From NCBI RefSeq assembly GCF_023856365.1, contig NC_064540.1:6867001-6931000 (forward strand): 64,000 nucleotides of DNA, written 5' to 3'. Under the pieces are notes generated by a model, which made no database searches, was not told the origin of the DNA, and saw only the letters and a list, made by a program, of their open reading frames with translations. This DNA is from Brienomyrus brachyistius (taxonomy: Eukaryota > Chordata > Actinopteri > Osteoglossiformes > Mormyridae). Positions 47,201 through 61,940 of this stretch are shown piece by piece. The position numbers were made by a program, and so were the translations under genes. How positions within the stretch are numbered: position 1 is the stretch's first letter; every line of letters begins with the position of its first letter.

Positions 47201-50200
47201 GCATCCGCTCCCCCGACGCTCACGTCTTGTGAAACGGAAACCCTGGCAGATGCCATCAAAGACAGGGATGGTGCCCTACCTCCCCCCCCCCCGCCGCCCT
47301 GTTGCTATGGTTACTTTTAAGACTTATTCTGTTTAAATAAAAACGTCAGCCCAGGCTGCAGCTGGCTGATGTGCCTTCCTGGAGACGCTGTGTGGCCAAG
47401 AGGGAGGGGCCGCACCAGTCGTTCATAAGCAGAGTGCCCCCGAGGTCAGGCTCCAGGATGGCGGCGGGTCGCTGCCCACGCGGCATTCCGGAAGGGTCCC
47501 GCGATCTTGGCCTGGCCCGTCTGCATGCTGCCAGAACCACCAGAGGAGGAGGACAGCCCCGAGCAACCGCAGTCTGACCCGAGAGCCCACTCTGGTCTGG
47601 CGACCCATGCAGGGATAAAAGAGGACAGAAGGGGGCACAGCCGCCCTGACAGAGCTGTGACACAGCTTGGCTCAGAGCCCACGACCCGAGATTGAGGGAA
47701 GCACAGACTCCACAAGCTAGGTCAGTCTGAGCCAGGAGCCGCAGACAGGTGTGTGTTACGCTGCCCTGCTGGATGGCAAACTGAACATGGGGTCACCCCT
47801 GTAAAGGGGTGCACTGGTTTATATACTGCATGGCCATCAAACTCTGAAAATGAATCATTTTAAACTCTTAGTGCAGTTACATCACTGGCCCTGATCTCTC
47901 AGACATGTATGATATACAGTTTATAAACATCAATTCACCCATCCATCGACCGGCCAATCCCTGATCCCGTTCAGGGTCTCAAGGTACATATAGATTGTAA
48001 TTACTCACCCAGCTAATCAATGTGCTCAGCCTGATCTACAGGGTTCCCATCAAACCCACGACGCTATGCCTGAATCATGGGCCCCGAAAGACCTTCCCAG
48101 GCTTCAATCTCCCCGCGAAACTCGGGGAGGGGGGGCCTCTCCTCCCCACTTCCCCAACCCTCACCATCGGGGTCCAAGCGCAGATTCTGAGACAAGAAGA
48201 CTGATGCTGAAAAACGCTACTGAGTCATCAACAAGTTGTCAGGGTTGGGGCCTAACAGGAGTTCTCTGTTAGTAGGGATGCAGATGAGACACCATAGCAA
48301 CCAGCTCAGGACATTCCAGGGAAGCACAAAAACCGAGTCACTTTCCTGGAAAAGTATGACAAAGTCATCAAGCCCCTGGGTACCAACATGATCAGATAAA
48401 ATATTTCACAGCTCAGGCACAAACTACCAACCCCTCTTACCCCCTCTCAAGCGATCCCCCCACACCCTAAATTATTCAATAAGCATATCATTTAAAAAAT
48501 AACAAATACTACTATTCCCATTATTTCCTCAAAGTAGTGTTAAAAAATACTGGTGCTGGTCTCACGCAATCTAAATAAATAAATGAATTAAAGAAAATAA
48601 CAAAATCAACACTGCCAGATGAAAAGAAGCTAAATGTGTCAGAAACACCATGAACAGTATATTTGACTTCTTGGTCAGCGTCAACCTCTGGTGGCAAATC
48701 GTGGCCTGGCTCCTCCCCCTCATCACACTACAGCTACACTTATGCTGGATGATGGAGAGAAAATGAGTGCGTGGCTCCCCCTCCTTGGATGCGTCATGCA
48801 TACATCCAGCGAGAGGCACCACACCACCGGGGGACTCAATGGATAAACAGTTACCAAAAACAGATGCATGGAAAATAGCTCATATAAACACCCTGTACAT
48901 CACCAGCAACATGCCTGAACACACTGTAGTGACAGAGTAGGTAAAGCAGGCCTTCAGCATTTCACACACACTGGCAGGATCTTTATCGATTTGTTTTCTT
49001 CTTATCAAGATGAACACAACAGGAAAACAGAGACTCCTTTCATGCCAGCTTTCATGCAGTTACATGGTTAAGCGATTAAATAGTGAATGTAAAACAGAGT
49101 TAAGATCCTTGGTCTCGAATAAAAATAACAGATGCATTGTATGGTCAGCTTCAGTTCCATAATCACTACGCCACCTCAGGAACACAGCCAGTATGTTCAT
49201 ACCATTTTACCAGCTGTACCTCACAGTCCACAGCACCAGTATGACGTCACAGAAATTACAACGTATAACAGTCCTGTTGGCCAAGCAGTTTTTAATGTAT
49301 CAAAGTGGGGAGGAAAAAAACACTGAAAAAGATAATTATCATTGTGCTTTTCCGCAAAAAAATCAACGGAAAATGTATTTTTTTTAAATCCATTTTAAAT
49401 GTCTCGTATTTTTTCCTGCCGTCGCCAAGCAACGAACCAATTACTACTGCTGTGTCAGTCATCTAAGCCATTCATTATTAGCAAGACATAGAAAGATAAT
49501 CATCAGTTAAATAAAGGAAACAATATCATCTCGGGCGTAATTTAATTTGCCGGGTCATACCGAGCACGCAAAGGTGCGGCCGAGTAGCTGCTAATTGTTT
49601 TGACTGAAATTCAGCTTGGCCTCGAACACTGAGCATAAAACGCAAGTAGGCGAGAAATCATTTTTATTTTGGGGGGGAGGGAAAAAAAAAGTTGCAAAAA
49701 GGGTAGGAGGTGCAGATTACATGCAATTATGATTCTGACAAATAATATTCAAGGAGGAAAGGGCTTGCTGGCACCCGTGAACATTTTTTTGATAAAGCAA
49801 ACACAGGACATCCATTTTAACACCTGGAACGCCATGTTTCCAAAACAACGGGATGTGCAGCCGCTGCGGGTGCACTGAGGACAGAATGTTCCAGGCGGAG
49901 TCAGGAGTGGGGGGGGGTTAGCCCCTCCACCTGCAGGAACACAATGCCACGGTCACCGAGACGGTACCGGCACACAAAGGAAGAGACGGTGTGTGTCTGG
50001 CGGGGGTGGGGGTGGGTGATCACAGCCAGGAACGTAAACTTGGCAGAGGAGATCGTGTTAGCCAGGAGCCCATAGTCTGCATTCCACACACCTCGTGGGG
50101 ACATATACACATGCATGCACGTGCGTCACAGCCCCTCCCACTGCTCCCCACCCCCTCCCTCGCCACACAAACCCCTCTGTTGCAGAGGTCACTGTTATCG

Positions 50201-53200
50201 GGACCCCCGGAGCAGCAAAGTGGAGCACGGCAACTCATGGACATACAGTCAGTCAGACAGACAGACAGACAATCTGTTCCACTTGCCCGGTGACCGACGC
50301 CCCCTCTTGCTTGCTCTCCCTGTCCCAGCCTCCCGCGGCACCACCAGGCTGTCTGACACATCCTCGTGCCCAACTGGCACCCCCCAACAGGCACGAGTCG
50401 GCGGCAGCTGCTGTGAAGCGACACTCCACCAGGGGGACAGATAGGGAGAAGCTTGTTACCGGGTTCACTGGTGCCAGCGGTCCTTCTAGATGATCCATCA
50501 ATAGATCCGTTCGCAGTGGATTGACGAAGCTGTCTGGATGAGCCTGAACGTGACCACAGGGGTGGCGTCACCCTGACAGGGAATTTACATCCCTTCGCCC
50601 AAGTGAAAGGCCCTGCCACCACAATCCGCATACTGGTCCGGGTCTGTTAAGCCCAAGTCTGCGGCCTCCAAACACCTTGATATCACACATCACAACAACC
50701 CCACCTGACAGCATCCCCCCTCCCCCGGAATACATCATGCAACTGAAGATCAGAGAACGGCATGTCCGAGCTCAGAGGAGGTGGGCGCATGACAGGCACA
50801 GGACGGGAACGGCTGCAGGTGACAGACGACCGGGCGGGTGCCAGTCTCATGTGATTACTCACCGTGGGAATCTGGGAGCCAGAGCGACCAACACTTATTT
50901 TCATGAGCCTTAATTAATCATGTGTGCTTAGCAACAAAACAGAGAAGCAAAAACAAGTTTGACTGAAACAAAAATCGAGGAGTGGGGCCGGATTTCAGCA
51001 CAGGCCGTACTTCACCGTACGCATGACAGGTTAGGGACTCGTCACCCCCCCCGTCCTGCCAGCCATGACTGTACACTAACTGCACAGCATTCAAACCAGC
51101 CCAATTTGTCTGGAATAAAAAAAAAAACGGAATTAAAAAAAGGCTGCAGGAGAACACAAATTATTCTAGAAGTAATGTATACCCTATAGGGGGTGCTGTT
51201 ATCTGGCCGGGAGGTGATTAGCTTCATTAGCAGGAAGAGCGAGTAGGCCTTACGGTATTGCCCTGCAGTAAACATCACCATTGTCTGCGGCATGACATTC
51301 GAGTAGAAAAACAAAAAGAATTTTGCCAGACTCACCTAATTGATATGCCAAAATACCACCTGAGGCACGGACGAAAGAGGCTGTTCGTTCAGAAACCAGG
51401 TGAAAGGTTCTCGGCTGTTTTTATTAATTTCTCTTCAATGGGGGGGGGGGGGGGGGGGGGGTGGCAGGATACGTCTCTGTACCTGTGACTGGAAGACCTG
51501 CACTTTGAATCCCATGCTCTGCAGGGCAGCCATATCTCTGATCAGCTTATGAGCAAGACCTTTAATCTCCCAAGAAATGTTCTAAGGGTGCTGGATGAAT
51601 GGCTGAACCGGCACCCTGATCCCAAGCGTCAGTCTCACCTCTATATATCCATGTGTGTCTTAACAGAAAGCATGATGGGATACGTGTAATAGCAGGTGCA
51701 CCACCATTCCCAATGTGTGAGCGCCGCTGAACAGGGAGACAGAGGTGGTGAGAGAGAGTACAACGTAACGTCCGCTCACTTACACAAAGACGGTAATGGC
51801 GCGGGGGGGGGGGGGGGGATGAGCGCTGGGACATTAGCTGCATGGCTAATCCTGTGAAATGCAAGTCACCCACACACTCCCCCTCCCCCGTTTAAATAAA
51901 AGTAAACTCCCCTGAATGCAAGAAAGCAGATCATCCAGTTCAAGGGGACAATAATCTCACTCTTCTAAGTGGATGTTCTCAGTGCGTTGAAGCATTCAGT
52001 CGAGCATTACTCATCTCGCCAAGCTCATGATTCATGAGTAGAAGGCAGATGTCCATCTGACAGGCACCACACATCAGACTATAAAGCTGTGGCTCCCCGT
52101 CCAGCACACTCAGCCCATCTTTCAGGGCCACTGAATCGATACTGAGATCACTGTTAGTGGCTGTACTGGAAAAATCAGCAGTACCACATACAGGAACCCA
52201 GAGACACAAAGCAACAGTAAAAGATAAACAGGAATGCAGATGCGCCTCTATCTGCCGCTAACACCTGACTCTTGTTTCATCAGTAGATCTCAGATAGGCT
52301 GAGGTTGACATAGATCAGGTCAGTGGAACAGGCCTTATGAATGCACGTCGGCACCTACATTTCTCGAGACTGCACAGTGATGCTGGCAATAAGTGAGGTT
52401 GCCGTGATGTCACTGAAAGCGCCATGTGACACACAGAACACATTCGGATGACGACGCTTGTGGAGTCAGGTAGCAACACCGAATACCGTCTTCAAGAATG
52501 CTTTCTTCCCCAAAGCCACCCGCATCATCAACAGCTAAATGTGAACTGCTGCACCGCTACTTGCACTGGCACTGTGTGTGAACCGTAAGGCCTGAACGTG
52601 ACGCAGGAACGGCAAGTGTGGCGTGGCTGCCGCTGCACGCGAGCGGGAGACGCATCAGTCAGAGCATGTAAACGGCCGTCTCATTTTCAAATGTGAGGGT
52701 GGAGTTCGCACAATTTATGCATGCATTTCGTTACTATACACCTGGAAAAAGCACTTGTAAATTAAAAATGACAAAAAAAAAACCATGGTGGAAAAAGGAA
52801 AAAAAAAAGCTGCAAAAATAGCAGTGACAAGAGCTATTTGGTAATTTCTTAGGAGCGCATTGCCCAAAAAAAGTCTTTCCATCCAAATTGAGGCTGAGGC
52901 ACGCTGCAAATGCCAGCAGAGGAATGATTCCCCCACAACGCACACACACCCTCAATCTCCCGCAGTCATCTTATAAACTAAACGCACTCATCTTGTGCTC
53001 ATGTGCAACCCTGCCGCGCCCAGACCAGCGGCCAAGTGCTTCCCGGCTCCATGCTAACAGCAGCTGACAGCCGCAGCGGGGTAAGCCCATTAACGCGCCA
53101 AGGACCATAACGCTGCATGGCATCTTCAGCGCCCCCCAGTGGCAGCCTCCAGCAAGCTCGCCTGTGACCCCCAGGGAGGCGCTGCTGGGATTCCCTATCA

Positions 53201-56200
53201 CAGCGAGGTTATATCTCAGCAGGCTTCGCCAGCTCCATCTTAATATCCGAAGAGCATTGGATCTGCCATTTTCAGAGTAATGGGCGGGCAACTTTAACTG
53301 AAATGAGGCTGCTTTCATAAGAGGACAGGGTGAATCTTTTCCAAGAGGGGATATTCTGCATCAGAAGACAGCCCCCCTCCCCCACCACCCCCACATAAGG
53401 GCTGGAATTTCAGAAATAAACCGATGACAGTATCATTAATCACAGCGATCTAACATACAGCTGACAATCAGCCAAAAGGAGGGTATGAATGAAATACTGG
53501 AAACAGCAGTACTGGCTTATCCAGTCACAATAGGATGCTTGTGACGAAATCTTAGCCGTCTGACCTTATCCATCACCATGCAACTGGAAAGTCGGGGAAA
53601 ACTATCCATAAACAGCTCGGGGTGTTAACTGACCGCTTTAACTCACGACATCCTGGAATGACCGTATTAAATCCTTGGCCGATACCCGGTCTCCCTTTTC
53701 AAATCACCTTCGGCACTGCTTCCCCCTCAACTCATGTCTATAACACCTAACCCCCCCTCCCCACCCATTATCCGGCAGCGATTCATTTGGGTGTCCCTTA
53801 CACTGCCTGCTCTCTGAAACACGTCAAACGAACGATGCGAGGGAAATGAATTAATTAAGCGGACAGATGCTGCGGCAGTTCCATGCATGCTCCAGGAGAG
53901 ACGCCCGTTGCGTTCCCCTTTAAGGGCCACACGGGGGTTGGCGAGCTGGGCCGCCCCCCTGGACGTGCCTGCTGATGCCCCGGGGGTGGGCTGCCTCACG
54001 CTGGCACAGGAGGGGAGCCAGAGTGTGGGCGGGAAGGTGCCGGCGGGCTCTCCCCAATGCGGTGACTCAGTGGCTGCGAGTAGGCAGTTTCCTAGGTGTT
54101 ATTAAAAATATACCGCAAAGAGAACTTAAAGCTGCAGAAAGGGGAGCCAAATGTAAATAAACCTAATATGCTTCTGTCTGAGAGATTAATGAGAAAAGCG
54201 TGCACTTCAAAGCGTGCGGCACCATTTTTATACACGGATGGGAAAGCAATTGGTAACAGAGAGCAAACGAGGACACGTTGTGTAATACCCACTGACAATT
54301 TATAACCGGCAGGCTAAAGCACTTTATATGTCAACTATTATCACAATGATGCCAAAGGGTCAACAGGTCAAAATCTGAAAGCTGCAAAGTTCAGTCCGCA
54401 GTGCCTACTGGTCAAGGACCACTTTGATTTTAAAAACGGTGCTATTTTCCGAGAAGAAAACTAAAGATGAACTTCCACTTTTACTGATTTTCATAAGATT
54501 TCACTGTAACAAGGTTCAGCACAAGTAAAGTGAATGCTGAGCGTCAATCTCCTGGAAGTTCTCCTGGGAGGGGTCTGACAGGCGGACTTATGCCAGCGTG
54601 ACGTTTTGGACACAGCCAGGCCCGGTACCTGATGTCCGTGCAAAGTGTACAGCAGCCTCCCTTCCAGCAGGTCCAGCACCTTCAGTGTGGAGTCATTGGA
54701 GGCCGTGATGAGGTAGTTCCCAGACGGGTGGAAGGACAGCCCATTCACGACCGCACTGTGCACTGTGGAAGGAGAAGGGCAGAGCATGTGGTCAAAAAGA
54801 AAACAGAAACAGAAAAAAACAACCAACGCTGTCTGCAGGATAAGTGCCAAGCAAAATCTCATGGGTCACATGAAGAGCGACAACCTCGCAGCACATAGCC
54901 ACCAGGGAACGACCAGTGTGGTCCAGGAACTACGGGGCGTGGCCCTGGAGGAAAAGTGCAAGTACTACTATGTGTGCAGAGTGGGGAGTTTTGAGGAACC
55001 CCAGCAGGAAAACCCATAAGAAGACTAACAGGGCCGGTTCTGCATTACACCTGCGAGCAAATCTGACCTTAAAGGGGTGGCAGGCATAAATGGAGGTGGC
55101 TCAGGGCAAAAGCATCAGGTGAGCAATTAAATACACGAGAACAGTAATCTGGGCATCTTCCAAGCCCTTATATCCTGGTCAGCATAATGGGGGCCCTGGG
55201 GCCTACAGGGCAGGGGAATACCCTGCATGGGATACCAGTCCATCCGAGGGATACCAGTCCATCCGAGGGAGCAGGACATACACACACACACACAGCAGAG
55301 ATGAGTTTCAAACCCAAACTTGGGAGGTGCAGCAAAAGTGCTACCCCCTTAAGATGCGCCAATCCTATAATAGCAATATAACTCATATAACTTCAGGAAA
55401 AACACCTTTTCCTGGCTGACAAAGGTTTATTTGGCCATCAACAGAACCAGCAAAAGGTTTAATTCACACTGACAAGTACCTGTCTAACTTAGGTGAGATT
55501 CCAGCACGTTTCGTCTTGAAATACTGAAGTATTAACAAATGTGTGTCCAGGAGCTAAACTGTTGACTTATAAGGTGTTTTTCTCATTTCCAAAGATTCTT
55601 CAGTTTCTCCACCAACTCAATATCTGAGAATAAAGATCAAACATCTTCCCTGGAACACCTTGGGCCTTGGAAGCAAGTCTACCCCTCAAGCATCTCATCC
55701 CGCATAATGGAACAGTTTTTTTTTTTTTTTATTTCAAATACATTCTTATTTTTCATGGGAATCCAATGGGGAAAGATGGGGGTAAGACCTCCAGAGAGGA
55801 GAGCTTTACTGCACTGTAATCAGCTGTAGTTGATGCTCCATCATGTAACGGGGCTTCATGTCTGCAGCCATTTCCCCTGCTTTAAAGCTTACACAATCAC
55901 ACGAGAACTGTGAGAGCCCTTACCCAGTTAGACCGGAAAGCAAACCTGAAAATGCTTTTTTTTTTTTTAACTAAAAGAACAACCATCATGATTTTTTGTT
56001 TTAGCTGCTTTAGGGCGATTTAACATGATTAAAAAAACAGCAAGCAGCAGCTGTAGGAGATGCCAAATCCTCAACGTCCGCACGACATCACAACTGGGGA
56101 TGTCACCTTGGTAGTGCTGCAGCAGCTTGGTGGTGCGGATGTCCCACACCTTGACGGTGCTGTCCGTGCTGGCGGCCGCGATGCAGGTGCCACTGGGGTG

Positions 56201-59200
56201 GAAATCGGCATGCGTCACGCACCTGCACGGAGGAAGCGGATGAGGAGAAAATACCGATTGGGTCGCTGCTCACTTCTAACAGCAGTATGAGACAGACTTC
56301 AGACTATATAGTGTAAGTATAGATGTGACATTTCTGAAAGGACAGTGATCAAGACATTAGAAGAACTACAACAAGAGTCTGAGAGAGACCGTGTTTCTCA
56401 ATCCCAAGAACACAAGATCATATTTGCGGTCTTGGCAAGACCGGTCTTGCTAATTGCCATCGAACAACAAACTCATGGGATTCATGGGATTGGTCTCGTC
56501 TTGTGAGGATGCAACTGATGCATCTTTGATATTTGAGGCGGGGCAAGAATGCCATCTAGGGACTTTTACTGTCCTCTGTACTTCTGTTCTTGAAGTATTG
56601 GAACTGGTCTTTAGCAAGGGAAGATGACATAAAACAGGTACGAGAGAACACAAGGACGATCAAGTGCGAATATTCTGAGATAAATCATTTAAACCCAAAC
56701 AACCTTCCAGAAAGTATATAATAGGATAAGTAACAAAAATTTACCCTGAAATGACACAAGTGTTAGAACAATTCCTTTGGGGGGGGGGGGGGGGTTTCAA
56801 AACCAAAACAGTGTAACGCATATGTGTGTTTTTTAGACATCACACTGCGGTCAAATGAGATTTCTCTTGGGTGTAGGATGTTGCAGCAGTACCAAACTGA
56901 CACACATCATCAACACACTCACCCTCCATGCTCATAAAAGGAGTGCACGCACTCGCGGCTGGTTTTGTCCCAGACCTTGACGGTTTTGTCGTCACTGGAT
57001 GAAAGAATCAGCCGACCATCTGGTGAAAACCTGAACAAGAGACAGTCTTATCTTACCATCCTACAAATCTCGGTACGTGTCGTATTCCACTTGAATGCCA
57101 ACACTAGCCAAACGACAGACATCCATAGATCAAGTTTTCACCTAATGTCGAAATTACTCTAACACAGCATCATGTTTAAAGTATTAATAGCACAGACTTA
57201 ACGCACCCAGGTCTTTTGTATCACACACAGCCTCAGGTTATAATGTAATAACACTAAAACAGGGGAAAAAAAATACAAAAAAAGGTACATCACATTCTGA
57301 AACAGATAATGCAAAACCAGGTGGCAAAACTAGTATTTCAACTTGATATAGAAGGAAGCTAGCTTCTAAGGAAACCGAGTAAGCTACACCGTTGAGAGAA
57401 GTTAAACGCTTCATGTGAAATCGAGTTCTGAACGGGTCACCCAAACCAACAGAGTCGAACAAACGAGCCACTGCGGTCACAACGTGTTAGAACGATCGGA
57501 AACAAAACCCAAAGCCATCCCAGGAAGAGAGTTATTAAAATGATAAGTGAAACCAGCCCTGCTTTCGGGAAACTCGTTAAGTTACTTCAGAAGGTCACGC
57601 CCTCACACCCCGCTCCATAAGCAAGCTCCACGAGTGTGGCAGCAAGTTGCATCGAGGATAATGACCAGACGAAAGCGGAGACAGCTCGCTTCCCCGAACC
57701 GGCTCCGACCAGCGCCCTTCCACAAGGCTCCTAACTCCGTTACCAACGCTTCAAGAATAACAATCAGGATAAACAAATCATCTATCTTTTCCTGTCGTTT
57801 GGCAGCCGTCCACCGCACCCCTAACTCACGGATGGGCCTAAGTGGTACCTACTTGGCACAGCGCACCCAGTTGATGTGTTGACTGAGGGAGAATAGGAAC
57901 TTCTGCCGGTGCACAGTCCACACTTTGACGGTCTTGTCATCAGAGGCCGTGACCAGGGACTGGCCATCGCCGGAGAAGCTCACGCTGCGGACTGTGCCAG
58001 TGTGCGCACGGAAGGTGGTCGACTCGCCCTTCCTAAATGGGGGGGGGGGGGGCAATAATTACCATTAATAACGATTCAAAATGATTATACAGCTAATGAC
58101 CAGCATCCAGGATGAACACACCTAAAGCTAACTGGGGCAAACCCTTGTGTAAATAACACATAACCGAAAAACAGGCAACAGAAAATCAAAAGTATGTTGT
58201 AACAATGAACTTAACAAGCAGTGAGATGAGGTGGTACTTTATTAATCCCCGGAGGAAAATTAGTATGTTACAGCAGATCGGACTCTGACAGCAAAAACTG
58301 AGATGTTCAGAGAAAAGAGAGCAAATGGGACAGAATAAAAATGAAATGAATGTACAGATAAACAAAAAATGTGAATGTGAATAGAACAACGTGAGAGAGA
58401 GAAGAATGCAAAGATGACAATGAGAACAGATGTACAGATGTGAATAAATCACAACATTTGGAAAGAAATTCCAGCAGGACTGAGACACAAATAGACATGA
58501 CAAACAGCAAGAAGGGGTCCAGTACAGATGAGTCCGGTTCGGCCCATCAGGATAATGCCCGGTATGCCAGTCCAACCCTGTACTGGCCAACTTAAACTGC
58601 ACCACAGAAAAGGCCTCATTTACCAAAAAAGCCATCTTGTGCAAATTCACTACTCCACTGTATGGAGCGCGTCCTCGGTCTCTGCACGAGAATATAAACA
58701 CAACTGGGCACCAGGTGAGCCACGGCCTGGAGTTACACACACGATGGGAACAAAAGCCATTCCTTGTGTACCCGCCGATGCGTGATCCCGCCATATAAGG
58801 AGAAAGACAGAGCTCCCTCCTTATATGGCTAAAGACAGAGTTACCATAGTCAACATCTGTGCCGCAGGTGAAAGAGGGACAGGGGGGAGGGGTAGGGTAT
58901 CACAGCACAGGCCTAGACACAATGTGCCTCTTCCAATGCAAACCCACCCCCGTGTTCGACCTTAGACAGTGGATAGGATGCCATGATCAGCTTCATGGCA
59001 GATGCCGACGTACCTCCCACCTACAGCCCTGTGAAGCTCAGACAGGAATGGTGAAATCAGAGACCATTATTGGAATCCCCACCATTTTTTGGACTCCCTT
59101 CAACCAGTCCTCACTCCTGAGCTGTACGTATCGGGCAAACACATATGCCTCTAAACCTGCATCTACTACACACAGCCACTTAAGACCAGAAATAAGTAGT

Positions 59201-61868
59201 GATCATTATGATCCATATGATCACGCAGTGTAGCCCAGCGATAAATAAATCATCTAACAATGACGGCTACACACTGCATGCTCAGAGAAACACATTCTCC
59301 ACTTTCCAGATTGGTGGAAATGAGGTTAAGGGTAACGCTGAAGGAACGTGTGAAATGTGACATGTTTCACTCTAAAACACAACAAGTAACAGGCCACACC
59401 CCCACCCCTCACATGACTGGAATTTGTCCTGCGTCAAGACAAAGATTCTGGGGGGTGTATGGGGGGGGCGGGTGATGTGCGTCAGTGCACTGCAAGGAGA
59501 GGACAGCTTCCACAAAGGCGCCATTCTTGGGCATGCAGTGCATCTCACTAAATGAACCACCTCAAGCCTCCATTGCGATAAACAACCCATTAGTTTCAGG
59601 GCTGTGGAGTAAGGATTTGACGGCGGATGTGGCTCTTAAGGGTTGTCAGAAAGATCCAGCACACTACACTAACTCCCACCAAGACCAGAATAACAACAAG
59701 CATGACAGATTTGTCATAACTAAAGAGAGGCCTTGTTTTAATGCAACTGCAGCACCGAACCTGCAAGCACCACGTCATCAATACTCATATGCTTTGTCGG
59801 CTGTTATTAAATCGACACATTTATGTAATTTACTGTGATTACAGTTCTCACTGCATAACACCCAAGTGCGCATATAATGCAGGTGTAGAATGTAATAATG
59901 GGAAATCACAGCTACATCAAAGCTACAGACCTACATATTAATATATGTACCAGACCAGAGGAGTCTTAAAGGTGAGGTTGGTGCTAACAGATAAATGTCA
60001 GTCATTGGGTTCAGCTACAGGGGAACCTAATAATGTGATATTATTGGTGTGCTCCTTCAGAAAATAAATCCAGAAGGTAATATAGCCAACGACAGTAATA
60101 AAGGCTCATCTTACACTAAAGTCACTAAACTAGACAACACTAAGCTGCTTATGTCGTGAGCTGACCCTGCAATTTGCTCTCTGACTTTCTAAACAGCACA
60201 AAATTATTTGGGTATTCTTGCTGCTGCCAGAATCATGGGACTCCAAGTGCACCGGTACTTCCTAATGGGGCACTGTGGATGGAAATTTACGACGTCAAAT
60301 TAGAGCAAAGTGCACAGGAAATAAAAGTTAATTTTCACCAGAGAACAAAAACATTTGCCAACAACATCCATCGATTGCCTCCCCTTGGGGAAGCTGCTCT
60401 GTAATTACTCTTCACGTTTGTGCCAGTCCTGTAAAAATTAAGACAACACCACGCATTTTTCAGGCCTGACATTCTTGTTAGGAGGCAAAAATGGCACAAA
60501 TACAGTATCTCATACATCAAGCCCTCATCCAGAGTAACGTCAGGACAGGTTTCCTCACCTAAAAACAACATTTCACCTAAAGAGGGTCAGACGGCGCGGT
60601 CTGCTCAGGGGCCCAAGCAGATCATGCATATTGCCAAGGCTTCTGGGCATCACATCAGTCCCATGAAACCACCTGGCTGTCACATGACCCAGTAATTATT
60701 GCACTGCTTAGCCCATAAGCTATTATTTGGCTACAAACACTGGCAAGAACACAAGACAAGGATGATGGGCCACAAATGGTATGGTGGCGGTAGATACTAA
60801 AAGTTACATCACCAAACAGTGCTCTCCGGTGTCTATAATGAGCACATTTTCCCCAATGTTTTCACATTCAGTACTGCATACCTCACTATTAAGGGATTCA
60901 ATAAATCCACATCAACCCAAAAAACACACACATTATGGTTTCAACCATATGCTCCATCAGTCAGTGTCCATAAACCCTATTTAGTAACTGTTCACCACTG
61001 AGAAGTCATATTATAAGCGACGCAGTAATTAACAACCCCCAAATGCATAAATCACTACGACCTCGTTCAAAATGAAACAACACTGCCACCTAGTGCCAAG
61101 CAGATTCTACAACGAGCTTCTTGAAATCAAATTACCCCATGATGGAAATGTAAATACTATTACTATATGCAACTTAGTCACATTCCCAGGAAACAAGCAG
61201 AAGCCAAAACAGAAGACTACTTACTATAAACCAAGGTATATTTGGTATCACCTGACTTCATTCCCTGAGTCATATTCAAATAACTACAAATATTACTGTA
61301 AAAACTATCAATAAAGACAAAAGGTCAATTTACTTGGCAGCTATACAAGCTCAACAGAATCTGGTCAGGTGACAAATGGCCGCCCTGCTTTTTTCCTGGG
61401 GATTTGTGAACCGGAGTCTCTACATTGGCCAAAGCATGCAAGTGATCATTAGCATTGTTGCCTCACACCACCAGGGTAGGACTTTGAATTGCAGCATCAC
61501 TCTGTGCGTGGGGGGAATGAACATTTTCTCTGTGCCCATCCAGTACAAGAATATGCAGTCAGGCTAAATGGCATCTCTCAACAGCCTGGCATCCCATCTA
61601 GGCAACCAGAATTTGAACTTCATGCACAAAGCAGCACACGGTTCATGCAACCAGGAGAAATTACAAAACATTTTCAACATACCCATCCTTGGTAGTTAAA
61701 GGTTGTTAATGTCTGCTAATTAAATTTGGCCTTTTCTAAATTTTATTACTTGAATCATTACAATATTGGAGTGCTAACCATCGGGATATAATGGTAATAT
61801 CCTAATGCAACGCAATGCAGTGAATCGTCACACTAACATTCTACCGTGGGTCAGTTAGCAATACCAAG

Positions 61869-61940
<72 letters not shown>

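Larger units (their letters stand above)
46214..54628 (-). other. poc1a: poc1a intron 7 (8.4 kb)
   Basis: Phase-0 intron, GTACCG...CTAG. It has a C10 tract near 47281, a G22 run (51440-51461) and a G16 run (51803-51818), a TCAGACAGACAGAC tract near 50250 and an A-rich piece near 52770-52810. I recognised no full mobile element and no extra exon. Several 70-200-codon open frames (for example 50020-50631) are GC-rich chance frames without domains. Confidence 0.8.

Noticed and set aside
50020..50631. 203-codon minus-strand open frame in poc1a intron 7
   Set aside because: A GC-rich chance frame with overlapping open frames in three other phases and no conserved motif.
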